Assembly: GCF_023115465.1 (NCBI RefSeq)
Contig: NZ_CP096034.1
Location: forward strand, 4,464,001 to 4,528,000
From: Gottfriedia acidiceleris
GTDB taxonomy: Bacteria; Bacillota; Bacilli; Bacillales; Bacillaceae_G
Reading direction: 5' to 3'
DNA: 64,000 nt
Below are positions 27,837 to 40,291 of this stretch, piece by piece (within the stretch, counting starts at the first letter, position 1; the number at the start of each line of letters is the position of its first letter). The notes beneath the pieces are model-generated. The model worked only from the letters and a program-made list of their open reading frames with translations, did not search any database and was not told the DNA's origin. The translations under genes were made by a program, and so were the position numbers.

Positions 27837-28195
27837 TTCAACACCTTCTTCTTCCAAGCATAAATAAGTCCAAGCAGTAGCATAAGAATAAAAATAATCA
27901 TCTCTACAAAAGCAAAAAGCCCTAATTGATCATATGCAACAGCCCACGGATATAAGAAAACAGTTTCAACATCAAAAATAACGAATAATAGCGCAAAAAT
28001 GTAATATCCAGCGTGGAAACGAACCTTCGCATCATGAAATGGTTCAATACCACTTTCATAGGTCGTTGCTTTTGCTTCAGTTGGTACATTCGGTCTTAAA
28101 ATTTTACCTATTACTGAGAGTGCGACAACTGGAAGCGCAATTCCTATAACTAGAAACACAACTACGATCACATAATTATTTAAATAAGCATTCAC
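27827..28195 (-). CDS. nuoA: Complex I membrane subunit NuoA
   Basis: The 122-residue protein has three membrane helices. [20 protein letters not shown] and [20 protein letters not shown] are the NuoA signature. It is the first gene of an operon A-B-C-D-H-I-J-K-L-M-N. GAGGAGGGA precedes the ATG. Confidence 0.94.
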   Translation of the reverse strand: MNAYLNNYVIVVVFLVIGIALPVVALSVIGKILRPNVPTEAKATTYESGIEPFHDAKVRFHAGYYIFALLFVIFDVETVFLYPWAVAYDQLGLFAFVEMIIFILMLLLGLIYAWKKKVLKWL

Positions 28196-28298
28196 GAAAC
28201 TTGTCCCTCCTCTAACTAAAGAGCTCTACATTATATACTTATTATAAATATAATGTATTTTTCATTAATTTTTACTATTCAGTTTTGTAATCGTATTC

Positions 28299-28328
28299 AT
28301 TATAACAAATGTGACAAAAACGTGTCGA
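28299..28328 (-). promoter_or_regulatory. Probable sigma-A promoter of the nuo operon
   Basis: TCGACA (28323-28328) and a perfect TATAAT (28299-28304) are separated by 18 bases on the minus strand, leaving a leader of about 95 bases before nuoA. The remaining DNA between nuoA and the efflux gene (28196-28579) is AT-rich and otherwise holds DnaA boxes and one terminator. Confidence 0.5.
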
Positions 28329-28478
28329 TATTTATTGCCATTAATCAAAAAATTGAATAATATAGTTGGAAAATAAATTCTAATATTCTTACATTATCAT
28401 ATATCTATGTCGTTCTAATAAATTTCTAATATTTCAATTGTCATTACCAGTTATTAAAATTGTATATCAGTATAAGAG

Positions 28479-28509
28479 TTATCCACAAATCCACAGAAAG
28501 TTATTCACA
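28479..28509. repeat. DnaA-box group upstream of nuoA
   Basis: TTATCCACA (28479, perfect), AAATCCACA (28487, 7 of 9) and TTATTCACA (28501, 8 of 9) lie in the same direction within 31 bases. Confidence 0.4.
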
Positions 28510-28542
28510 ATTCCCACAAATTAAAAAATAGTGATAATTGTC

Positions 28543-28572
28543 GAAAAAAAACCAGTTCAACACATGAACTGG
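28543..28572 (-). terminator. Terminator of the efflux operon
   Basis: CCAGTTCATGTGTTGAACTGG forms a stem with an 8-bp core and is followed by eight T on the minus strand. Confidence 0.85.
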
Positions 28573-28579
28573 CCTTATT

Positions 28580-30352
28580 TTAAGATGCAATCGTTTTTGA
28601 AGACTGCTTATTTTGATTTTTAGTTTTAGACTGTGCAAACTTTCTACTTTTTGTACTTCCCATAAAGAATGAAAGTACTAATGCAATACCAGACAGTGCA
28701 GTTGCAAAGATAAATGCATCATTGATTCCATTTATAGATGCTAATTTAGACGCCTGACTATAAAGCGTAGTAACTGCTAAAGCTCCACCTTGAGAAGGGG
28801 TTACTCCAGCTGCACCAGCTAACTGTGCGCCTGTTTGGTGAACCCAATCCATAATGAACGGATTCGTTGACGTTACTTCATTTGAGAAGTCTGCCATGTG
28901 ATTAGTCGTTTGAGTCGTCATAATTGTAACAAGGACTGCTGTACCTACCGAACCTGCAACTTGTCTTAGTGTATTTTGAGTTGCAGTACCATGCGAAATC
29001 ATCTTAAGTGGTAATTTATTTAACCCAGCAGTCATAATTGGCATCATAATAAATGACATACCGAATGAACGTAAAGTATAGAAAAACATAATTTTTAAAT
29101 ATGGTGTATCAATAGACAATTTAGTGAACTCATACGTTGTAAATGTCATAATAAGTAAACCAAAAATCGCTAAAGGACGGATACCATATTTATCGAACAA
29201 TTTACCCGTAATTGGTCCGAGCGCACCCATTATTAAAGAACCAGGAAGTAATAATAATCCTGCTTTAATTGGTGTAAACCCACGAATGTTTTGTAAATAA
29301 AGAGGTAGTAAAATCATCCCACCGTATAAAGCAGTCGTAACGATTAAGTTAATTAATAATGTGTAAGTAAATGAAAAAGATTTAAATACTTTTAAATTTA
29401 TTAATGGTTGTTTAGCAGTTAATTCTCTCCACACAAATAAACCTAAGCTGATACATGCAATTACTAAAGAAAGAACTACTTCAGTGCTACCCCAACCTTT
29501 ATTACCAGCTTCACTGAATCCATATAATAAACTTCCGAATCCAAGTGACGAGCTTATTACTCCCCAAATATCCAAAGTTGGAAATGAACGTTTACGTGAA
29601 ATATGAAACCAAGCATTAGACAAAATAATTGAAATGACACCTAACACAGCCATTCCATAAAATAAGAAATGCCATGAATAATCTTGTACTACATACCCAG
29701 TTATTGTTGGACCAATAGCTGGTGCCAGGATCATTGCAATCCCCATTAATCCCATTGCTGCCCCACGCTTTTCAGGCGGGAAGATCGTCATAAAGATATT
29801 CATACCAAGCGGCATTAAAATACCAGCCCCGACAGCTTGAACTACGCGACCTGCCATCATAACTGGGAAGTTTCCTGATAAAGCACAAATGATTGAACCG
29901 ATTGTAAAGGCAATCATCGAAAAGATAAATAATTTTCGATAGGTAAATGTATCAACTAAGTAAGCACTGACCGGAATTAAAATACCATTCACTAGCATAA
30001 AACCAGTAGATAACCATTGTGCAGTTGAAGTAGTTACATTAAAATCTGCCATTAACTTCGGTAAAGCAACATTTATTAATGTCTGATTTAAAATAGACAC
30101 GAACATCCCTAGTAATAGTACTGTCAAAACTTTTCCCATGCTAAAGCTCTGTTTTTCACTTGACTCTGATGGAATTGATTTCTTTTGAATTTCTTCAGTT
30201 GTTTCTATTTTATTTGGTTCTTCCGATTGGACCATTTCTTCTCTTTTATTTTTTTTTAGGTCATTTTCTTTATTTTTTAATACGATACGATTAATAACAA
30301 AGAAAACAATTAAGCAAAACCCTCCATATGCAATAATCATTCCTGTAGACAT
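28580..30352 (-). CDS. MFS drug exporter, DHA2 (EmrB/QacA) family
   Basis: The 590-residue protein has the 14-helix DHA2 core starting near residue 75 (LLGMFVSILNQTLINVALPK), motif A-like LVDTFTYRKLF and motif C-like MGIAMILAPAIGPTITGYVV. It has an unusual N-terminal extension: one hydrophobic helix (residues 5-24) and a charged linker of about 45 residues rich in E, K and S. It is the second gene after a periplasmic-adaptor-type partner, an EmrAB arrangement, and should export drugs or other hydrophobic compounds by proton antiport. Confidence 0.88.
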   Translation of the reverse strand: MSTGMIIAYGGFCLIVFFVINRIVLKNKENDLKKNKREEMVQSEEPNKIETTEEIQKKSIPSESSEKQSFSMGKVLTVLLLGMFVSILNQTLINVALPKLMADFNVTTSTAQWLSTGFMLVNGILIPVSAYLVDTFTYRKLFIFSMIAFTIGSIICALSGNFPVMMAGRVVQAVGAGILMPLGMNIFMTIFPPEKRGAAMGLMGIAMILAPAIGPTITGYVVQDYSWHFLFYGMAVLGVISIILSNAWFHISRKRSFPTLDIWGVISSSLGFGSLLYGFSEAGNKGWGSTEVVLSLVIACISLGLFVWRELTAKQPLINLKVFKSFSFTYTLLINLIVTTALYGGMILLPLYLQNIRGFTPIKAGLLLLPGSLIMGALGPITGKLFDKYGIRPLAIFGLLIMTFTTYEFTKLSIDTPYLKIMFFYTLRSFGMSFIMMPIMTAGLNKLPLKMISHGTATQNTLRQVAGSVGTAVLVTIMTTQTTNHMADFSNEVTSTNPFIMDWVHQTGAQLAGAAGVTPSQGGALAVTTLYSQASKLASINGINDAFIFATALSGIALVLSFFMGSTKSRKFAQSKTKNQNKQSSKTIAS

Positions 30353-30364
30353 TGAAATTCCTCC

Positions 30365-31027
30365 TTACTTATGGATACGAACAGAAACATTCATTCCTGG
30401 AACAATTTCAAATGACTTATTATGATCTAAAGCAATTCTTACAGGTACAACCTGCTCAACTTTCGTATAGTTTGCATTAGAGTTTCCAGAAGGTAATAAA
30501 CTAAATGTATTTGCAGTTGTTAATCCAACAAATTCCACAGTACCTGTTAAAGTAGTATCTGGATATGCGTCAACATACACATCAACCTCTTGACCTTTTT
30601 TCACATCTTCTACTTCAGTTTCTTTAATATTCGCAGTAACCCAAAGATTATCTAAGTTATATGCATAACCAAGAGTTGAACCTGTTCCAACTAATTGATC
30701 TTTAATCGCATTTGCTTGAACAATCGTAGCATTTGTTGGTACTGAAACTGATACTTCATGTGCAGTATCTCCAGCTGTTTGAGGCGCAGTTAAAACTTTC
30801 CCGATTGATTCATTTGGTGAAAATGTCTTTCCGAATGTACCTGACCATGACTCAAGCTTACCAGCAGCAGGAGATGAAATAACAATTTGTTGCCCATCTA
30901 TTTTTGCATTATCCGTTTTTATATAATTTGTTGTTTGATCATAATAGTAATAACCAGCAAATCCACCAGCAACTAATATGATTAAAGTAATTATGTTAAC
31001 AAACACCATTTTCTTCATGTTCCCCAT
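30365..31027 (-). CDS. HlyD/EmrA-type efflux adaptor
   Basis: The 220-residue protein has one N-terminal membrane helix (VFVNIITLIILVAGGFAGYY) and a biotinyl-lipoyl-like hairpin: NAKIDGQQIVISSPAAGKLE and ATIVQANAIKDQLVGTGSTL flank a region with almost no coiled-coil insert. Such short adaptors accompany EmrB-type exporters in Firmicutes. It lies 12 bases upstream of the exporter gene in the same operon. Confidence 0.85.
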   Translation of the reverse strand: MGNMKKMVFVNIITLIILVAGGFAGYYYYDQTTNYIKTDNAKIDGQQIVISSPAAGKLESWSGTFGKTFSPNESIGKVLTAPQTAGDTAHEVSVSVPTNATIVQANAIKDQLVGTGSTLGYAYNLDNLWVTANIKETEVEDVKKGQEVDVYVDAYPDTTLTGTVEFVGLTTANTFSLLPSGNSNANYTKVEQVVPVRIALDHNKSFEIVPGMNVSVRIHK

Positions 31028-31130
31028 AAATAAAATTCCTCCTTAATTTTTAATCGTTTCTCTATATAGGTAACAAAAGTAAAGCAACACATTGTCGTTT
31101 TACTTCTCATAGTTTTTAATTATAATTGAT

Positions 31131-31156
31131 TTATAAACGTACTCAACCGTTAATAA
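31131..31156. promoter_or_regulatory. Candidate operator for the TetR-type regulator
   Basis: TTATAAACG and CGTTAATAA form an inverted repeat (8 of 9 pairs) around an 8-base spacer in the divergent promoter region. A second near-palindrome, GTTGTTTAAGCAAC, lies at 31167-31180. TetR regulators commonly bind such sites in the gap between themselves and the efflux genes. Confidence 0.5.
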
Positions 31157-31235
31157 TTAAAAATTTGTTGTTTAAGCAACACTACTGTTATTAACTGTTT
31201 AATTTCTTAAAGTTATTTAATAAAGGAGTTTTAAA

Positions 31236-31856
31236 ATGAGCATAAAAAATAATCTCGACCCTCGTGTCATTCGAACTAGACAACTTTTACAAGATGCATT
31301 AATTACGCTACTATCAGATAAAGAATTCGAAGCGATCAGTGTACAAGATATAACTAAAAAAGCAAATGTTAACAGAGCAACCTTTTATAGCCATTACGAA
31401 GACAAATACCAAATGGTCCGCCAAATCGTTAGAGAAAAACTAGTTGATTTGGATAGCGCCATGAAAAATGTAGATTTTAGTAAATATGACGGAAACACAA
31501 ACTCACTCGATGAAATGGCCTTAAAATCCTATTTCCATCTATTCGAACATATCGAAAAAAACAGTTACTTCTACAAGGTCCTCCTAAAAAGACAAGGACC
31601 AAATATATTTAGAAGAAGACTTTACGAAGTATTATCAACAACGTTCGAAAAAGGCATTGCATTCATACAACCAAAAAAGAGTAAATACCTTGTTCCAGGT
31701 GACCTACTAGTAAGTTATTTATCAGGTGCAACTCTCAGCGTAATTTCATTTTGGGTTGAAAATGACATGCCATACACAAAAAAACACATGGCAGAATACC
31801 TTTTAAAAATCTCAAGAAATGGTGTTTTAACAACAGCGGGATTGGAATTAAACTAA
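31236..31856 (+). CDS. TetR/AcrR-family transcriptional regulator
   Basis: The 206-residue protein starts with a TetR helix-turn-helix: VRTRQLL-type helix 1, then FEAISVQDITKKANVNRATF with the recognition helix NRATFYSHYEDK at about 47-58. The C-terminal ligand domain is of the TetR_C_7-like, low-complexity type and its ligand is unknown. It is divergent from the two efflux genes, so local repression of that operon is the simplest model. GGAG lies 8 bases before the ATG. Confidence 0.88.
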   Translation: MSIKNNLDPRVIRTRQLLQDALITLLSDKEFEAISVQDITKKANVNRATFYSHYEDKYQMVRQIVREKLVDLDSAMKNVDFSKYDGNTNSLDEMALKSYFHLFEHIEKNSYFYKVLLKRQGPNIFRRRLYEVLSTTFEKGIAFIQPKKSKYLVPGDLLVSYLSGATLSVISFWVENDMPYTKKHMAEYLLKISRNGVLTTAGLELN

Positions 31857-32335
31857 AAAGAGGATTGCTGTGACAGCTCGTATAAATAGTGTATTTTGTC
31901 TTTTTTTGTTCCTGATGATGGTAGGTTTAGTTTGGGTAGGAGTCTAGAAGCGTTGTACATAGAGGGTATATGGAGAAAATCTCTAACTTGTTTATTGTTT
32001 ATCGAGTTTCCAATTAACAAAAAGTAATCAACTAAAGCATTATTATGTGCTACTTTTGAAACATAAAAGCATTACTTGCAAATCCAGTTCCCTTTATCTC
32101 GAACCATTGAAAACTGATGACAATTAATGCAAATTACACCAGTTAGTAGTTCATTTTTACCAATATTGTACTTATCTAATATATTTCGATCTAAAAGCTG
32201 ATGTTGCTTTATTAACAGTTTAGCTAATCTCCTTATTTCTTTTTGCGTATAAAAAGATGTGCCTTTTTTATTTGCATTTTCTCGTATATTTAATTGCAGT
32301 TTTCTAAATTTTAATTGTAGTTTTACAAAATTTAA
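31853..32335 (-). pseudogene. Remnant of a NERD-domain protein gene (C-terminal part)
   Basis: Translating the minus strand gives one frame broken only by TAA at 32072-32074. Before it reads EIRRLAKLLIKQHQLLD, then KYNIGKNELLTGVICINCHQ and MVRDKGNWICK; after it reads CFYVSKVAHNNALVDYFLLI and NNKQVRDFLHIPSMYNASRL. This is the zinc-ribbon and C-terminal region of the Bacillus NERD (nuclease-related) proteins as I know them. The stop falls inside the second CxxC (CK-stop-C). There is no start codon, and the N-terminal NERD nuclease domain is missing; its place is taken by the 21-bp repeats. The frame ends at TAG 31853-31855, touching the regulator gene. Confidence 0.65.
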
Positions 32336-32654
32336 TTACAGTAGCCAGAATTTATTTGCACTTTCATTAATTTAATTAGCCGTTTTACAATTTTTAATTG
32401 AAGTTTCTTCGATTTTATTTGCACCTACAGTTTATTTGCTACTATTTAAATTTATTTGCACGCTCAATCTGTTTAATTGCACCTTCTTAACTTTTTATTC
32501 CACCTACCTAGACTTTAGACTTTAATTGTCATAACTTGTCTATTCATCACTCATATAATTTTATTTGCATATTCAATCTGTTTTTTTGCACCTGCATAAT
32601 ACATAATTACAGTAACTTCTATTTTTTATTGCATCTACTCTAAAGTTAATTGCA
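32267..32654. repeat. Array of degenerate ~21-bp repeats, core TTTAWTTGCA
   Basis: The decamer TTTATTTGCA/TTTAATTGCA and its variants start at 32267, 32289, 32310, 32331, 32351, 32371, 32393, 32414, 32431, 32451, 32472, 32493, 32521, 32560, 32581, 32602, 32624 and 32645. Most steps are 20-22 bases, with one double step (32521 to 32560). About 19 periods are covered. The DNA between cores is not conserved. The reverse complement, TGCAAATAAA, reads as codons of a V-Q-I-N/K-type heptad in places and runs into the NERD remnant frame. Confidence 0.8.
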
Positions 32655-32683
32655 CCCATCAGTTTACTAATCGCCCACCAAAC

Positions 32684-32717
32684 AAAAAAAGAGCCCCAAA
32701 AAAGGGCTCTTTTTTTA
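32684..32717 (-). terminator. Terminator of the atp operon
   Basis: GAGCCC and GGGCTC form a stem around a 7-base A/T loop, with T runs on both strands. Confidence 0.85.
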
Positions 32718-32718
32718 A

Positions 32719-33120
32719 TTACTTAAATTGTGCTACGTTTAAACGGTTCATTGCTTTGTGTAAAGCAAGTTCAGCACGTTTGATATCTGTGTCAGGTCGT
32801 CTTTCTTGTAGACGTTTTTCTGCACGTTTTTTTGCTTCTACTGCACGCTCAACATCGATTTCAGTTGATGCTTCAGCAGATTGAGCCAATATTGTAACGG
32901 CTTCAGGTCGAATTTCAATGAATCCTCCACTAACTGCAACGTAATCTGTTCCAGCTGGTGATTTAATTTTAACAGGTGCTGTTGCTAACGGTGCCACAGT
33001 TGAAATGTGTCCTGGTAAAATACCTAGCTCACCACTAGTTGCTTTCGTGCTAACGAATTCTGTTTCGCCTTCATAAGCCGGTCCATTAGGAGTGACGATA
33101 CTGACTTTCATTGTCTTCAT
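32719..33120 (-). CDS. atpC: ATP synthase epsilon subunit
   Basis: The 133-residue subunit of the F1 central stalk has the N-terminal beta sandwich ([40 protein letters not shown]) and a C-terminal helical hairpin that can inhibit ATP hydrolysis. It is the last gene of the operon. Confidence 0.95.
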   Translation of the reverse strand: MKTMKVSIVTPNGPAYEGETEFVSTKATSGELGILPGHISTVAPLATAPVKIKSPAGTDYVAVSGGFIEIRPEAVTILAQSAEASTEIDVERAVEAKKRAEKRLQERRPDTDIKRAELALHKAMNRLNVAQFK

Positions 33121-33203
33121 AGTGAACTCCTCCTGTCTAGCTTCGTGAGCTAATCAAGTTCATTCAAATAGAATGATGAACAAGCCTTTCGATTAGACAA
33201 TTA

Positions 33204-34652
<1,449 letters not shown>

Positions 34653-34679
34653 TCAATTTATATAGCCGTTGTAAGCAGA

Positions 34680-35540
<861 letters not shown>

Positions 35541-35619
35541 TCACCACCTTTTGGTAAACAGTTAAATGAAGGACGAGCTAGAGCCCGATCCTTCAAATCC
35601 AGATATTTAAATCGCCTTC

Positions 35620-37143
<1,524 letters not shown>

Positions 37144-37150
37144 CTACAAA

Positions 37151-37690
37151 CTATTTTGCGATTAATTCACGTTCAATTCGAACAAGTTTATTTTTTAAAC
37201 TGCCGTCAAAAATACGGTTTCCTACACGAACTTTATAACCACCGATTAAAGATGGATCAATTTCGTTTTTCAAACGTATTGAGTTTTTACCTAATTTAGA
37301 AGCGAATAACGCTCCAATTTTATCTAGTTCTTCCGAAGACATTGCCGTTACAGAGTAAACTGTTGCATCTGCAATATTACGAGTTTCATTCGCAATTTTT
37401 ACATATTCAGTTACTAAGTTAGAAATAGTGCTCATTCGCCCACGATCAACTAATAAGCATACTAGATTTAATACCGTTTCAGAGATTGAAGCAAACGTGT
37501 CATTTAAGACAGACTTTTTGCTTTCTTTTGTGATACCAGGGTGTTGTAAAAACTTATTTAATTCTAAGTTTCCTACATACTCCTTTTTCACTACTTGTAA
37601 GTCATGTTCAACAGTTTCTACTAAATTTTGTTCAGTTGCTAATTCAAAAAGAGCGTTTGCGTAGCGTTTTGCAACTAATTCGTTACTCAT
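37151..37690 (-). CDS. atpH: ATP synthase delta subunit
   Basis: The 179-residue peripheral-stalk subunit has the six-helix N-terminal domain (VAKRYANALFELATEQNLVE) and the C-terminal strand region DPSLIGGYKVRVGNRIFDGS. It overlaps the atpF stop by four bases. Confidence 0.94.
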   Translation of the reverse strand: MSNELVAKRYANALFELATEQNLVETVEHDLQVVKKEYVGNLELNKFLQHPGITKESKKSVLNDTFASISETVLNLVCLLVDRGRMSTISNLVTEYVKIANETRNIADATVYSVTAMSSEELDKIGALFASKLGKNSIRLKNEIDPSLIGGYKVRVGNRIFDGSLKNKLVRIERELIAK

Positions 37691-38217
37691 TTAGCTTCGC
37701 CTACTTCTTTAAGATATTGATCAAAAATAGCAGATTGGTCTTCAGACTTCACTTCTTTTTCAAGTACTTTAGAAGCAATTAATACAGATAATGAAGCAAC
37801 TTGTTGTTGAACTGATTGTACTGCAAGCTCTTTCTCACGAGTAATTTCACGTTTAGCGCTTTCTTTCAAGTTTTCAGCTTCTGCTTTTGCTGCGGCAACG
37901 ATTTCTTCACGTTGTACATCAGCTTGCTTTCTAGCTTTCTCAAGAAGCTCACGAGCTTCAGTTCGAGCAGCAACTAACTCTTGCTTTTGCTCTTCAACTA
38001 GTTTCATTGCATCAGCGTTGTTTTTCTCAGCTGAATCTAATTGATTAGCGATGTGATCTTCACGTTGTTTCATAATTCCCATTACTGGTCCTAAAGCATA
38101 CTTTTTCAGAAGAGCAAGTAAAATCAGGAATATTACTAATTGATACACGACATTGCCCCAAGGTACACCAGAAACATGCCCTGCTTCAGCTAATACGAAT
38201 AGTGATCCGTTTAACAC
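37687..38217 (-). CDS. atpF: ATP synthase b subunit
   Basis: The 176-residue peripheral-stalk subunit has one membrane helix (about 21-40) and then a long charged coiled coil (LLKKYALGPVMGIMKQREDH onward). The start is GTG 38217, preceded by AGGGAGTG at 7 bases. Confidence 0.94.
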   Translation of the reverse strand: MLNGSLFVLAEAGHVSGVPWGNVVYQLVIFLILLALLKKYALGPVMGIMKQREDHIANQLDSAEKNNADAMKLVEEQKQELVAARTEARELLEKARKQADVQREEIVAAAKAEAENLKESAKREITREKELAVQSVQQQVASLSVLIASKVLEKEVKSEDQSAIFDQYLKEVGEAK

Positions 38218-38336
38218 AAGCTTTCACTCCCTTCAAGGGTTTCATTTAATTATTTTTTTATAACATAGCCCTAATCTCTTACCGACCTGGACTTAACTTT
38301 CAAAAGGAATCCTTCAAACACTTAGTGTCATAAAGG

Positions 38337-38372
38337 AATGGCGAAGTAAATGTGAACACAAACCTCGCCATT
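38337..38372 (-). other. Hairpin in the atpE-atpF gap
   Basis: AATGGCGA and TCGCCATT form an 8-bp stem about 20 bases after the atpE stop. On the minus (transcribed) strand no T run follows, so it should not end transcription; the T run is on the other strand. It may protect or process the atpE end of the mRNA. Confidence 0.5.
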
Positions 38373-38392
38373 TTTTAATAATTTGTATAATC

Positions 38393-38647
<255 letters not shown>

Positions 38648-38683
38648 TTATAATAATTTTTAACTAACTACTTAATGAGCAGA

Positions 38684-39800
<1,117 letters not shown>

Positions 39801-39804
39801 GTAA

Positions 39805-40029
39805 CTAGTCCCCTGGTGTGAATTGCTTAACTAATTTAAGCGTGCCGTAGATTCCAGTAAATAATCCTAACAGTAAAAAGATGATCATAAATACTGGTAC
39901 TGGCCAATTAAAAAATGAATCAATCCATCTTCCTAAAAAGATGCCTATGAGAATAGAACCGACAAGCTGAGCTAGAATGGAAGACATGAGTGCCATTGCT
40001 TTAAGAGGATGTTGATTGTTGTTTTTCAT
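39805..40029 (-). CDS. AtpZ/AtpI-family small membrane protein
   Basis: The 74-residue protein has two membrane helices and the signature LGRWIDSFFNWPVPVFMIIF of AtpZ proteins, which are thought to supply divalent cations or assist c-ring assembly. It is the first gene of the atp operon. ATG 40029 follows GGAGGG; a longer in-frame start at 40086 has no site. Confidence 0.85.
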   Translation of the reverse strand: MKNNNQHPLKAMALMSSILAQLVGSILIGIFLGRWIDSFFNWPVPVFMIIFLLLGLFTGIYGTLKLVKQFTPGD

Positions 40030-40220
40030 ACAAAATCCCTCCATGTCAATTTTCATTCTCGAAAAAATTGCCAAAAGTCTTATCATGGTTAATTCTACAA
40101 CAAATATTTGCTAAAATCTCTAAACATTGAAAACGTTCACAAATTGTTCACAAAACGTTCAAAAAATTTTAATAACATAGTATTTACATACAATGAAAAC
40201 CCTTTTAAACATTCATGTTA

Positions 40221-40250
40221 AGCATACAATATGTTACAAAAATGTGTCAA
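40221..40250 (-). promoter_or_regulatory. Possible sigma-A promoter of the atp operon
   Basis: A perfect TTGACA (40245-40250) is followed after 18 bases by TATGCT (40221-40226, 4 of 6). The leader would be about 185 bases and includes repeated TGTGAAC words on the minus strand. Confidence 0.4.
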
Positions 40251-40291
40251 TTACCTAAATTAAAAAACTATTAAAAATTACTTACCAATTT

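Noticed and set aside
32267-32654. Possible CRISPR array
   Set aside because: The conserved part is only about 10 bases and degenerate, the gaps are about 11 bases, and no cas genes are in the window.
40130-40165. TGTGAAC-N3-TTGTGAACG upstream of the atp operon as a Rex or Fnr site
   Set aside because: The words are direct, not inverted, so they do not form the palindrome these regulators need.
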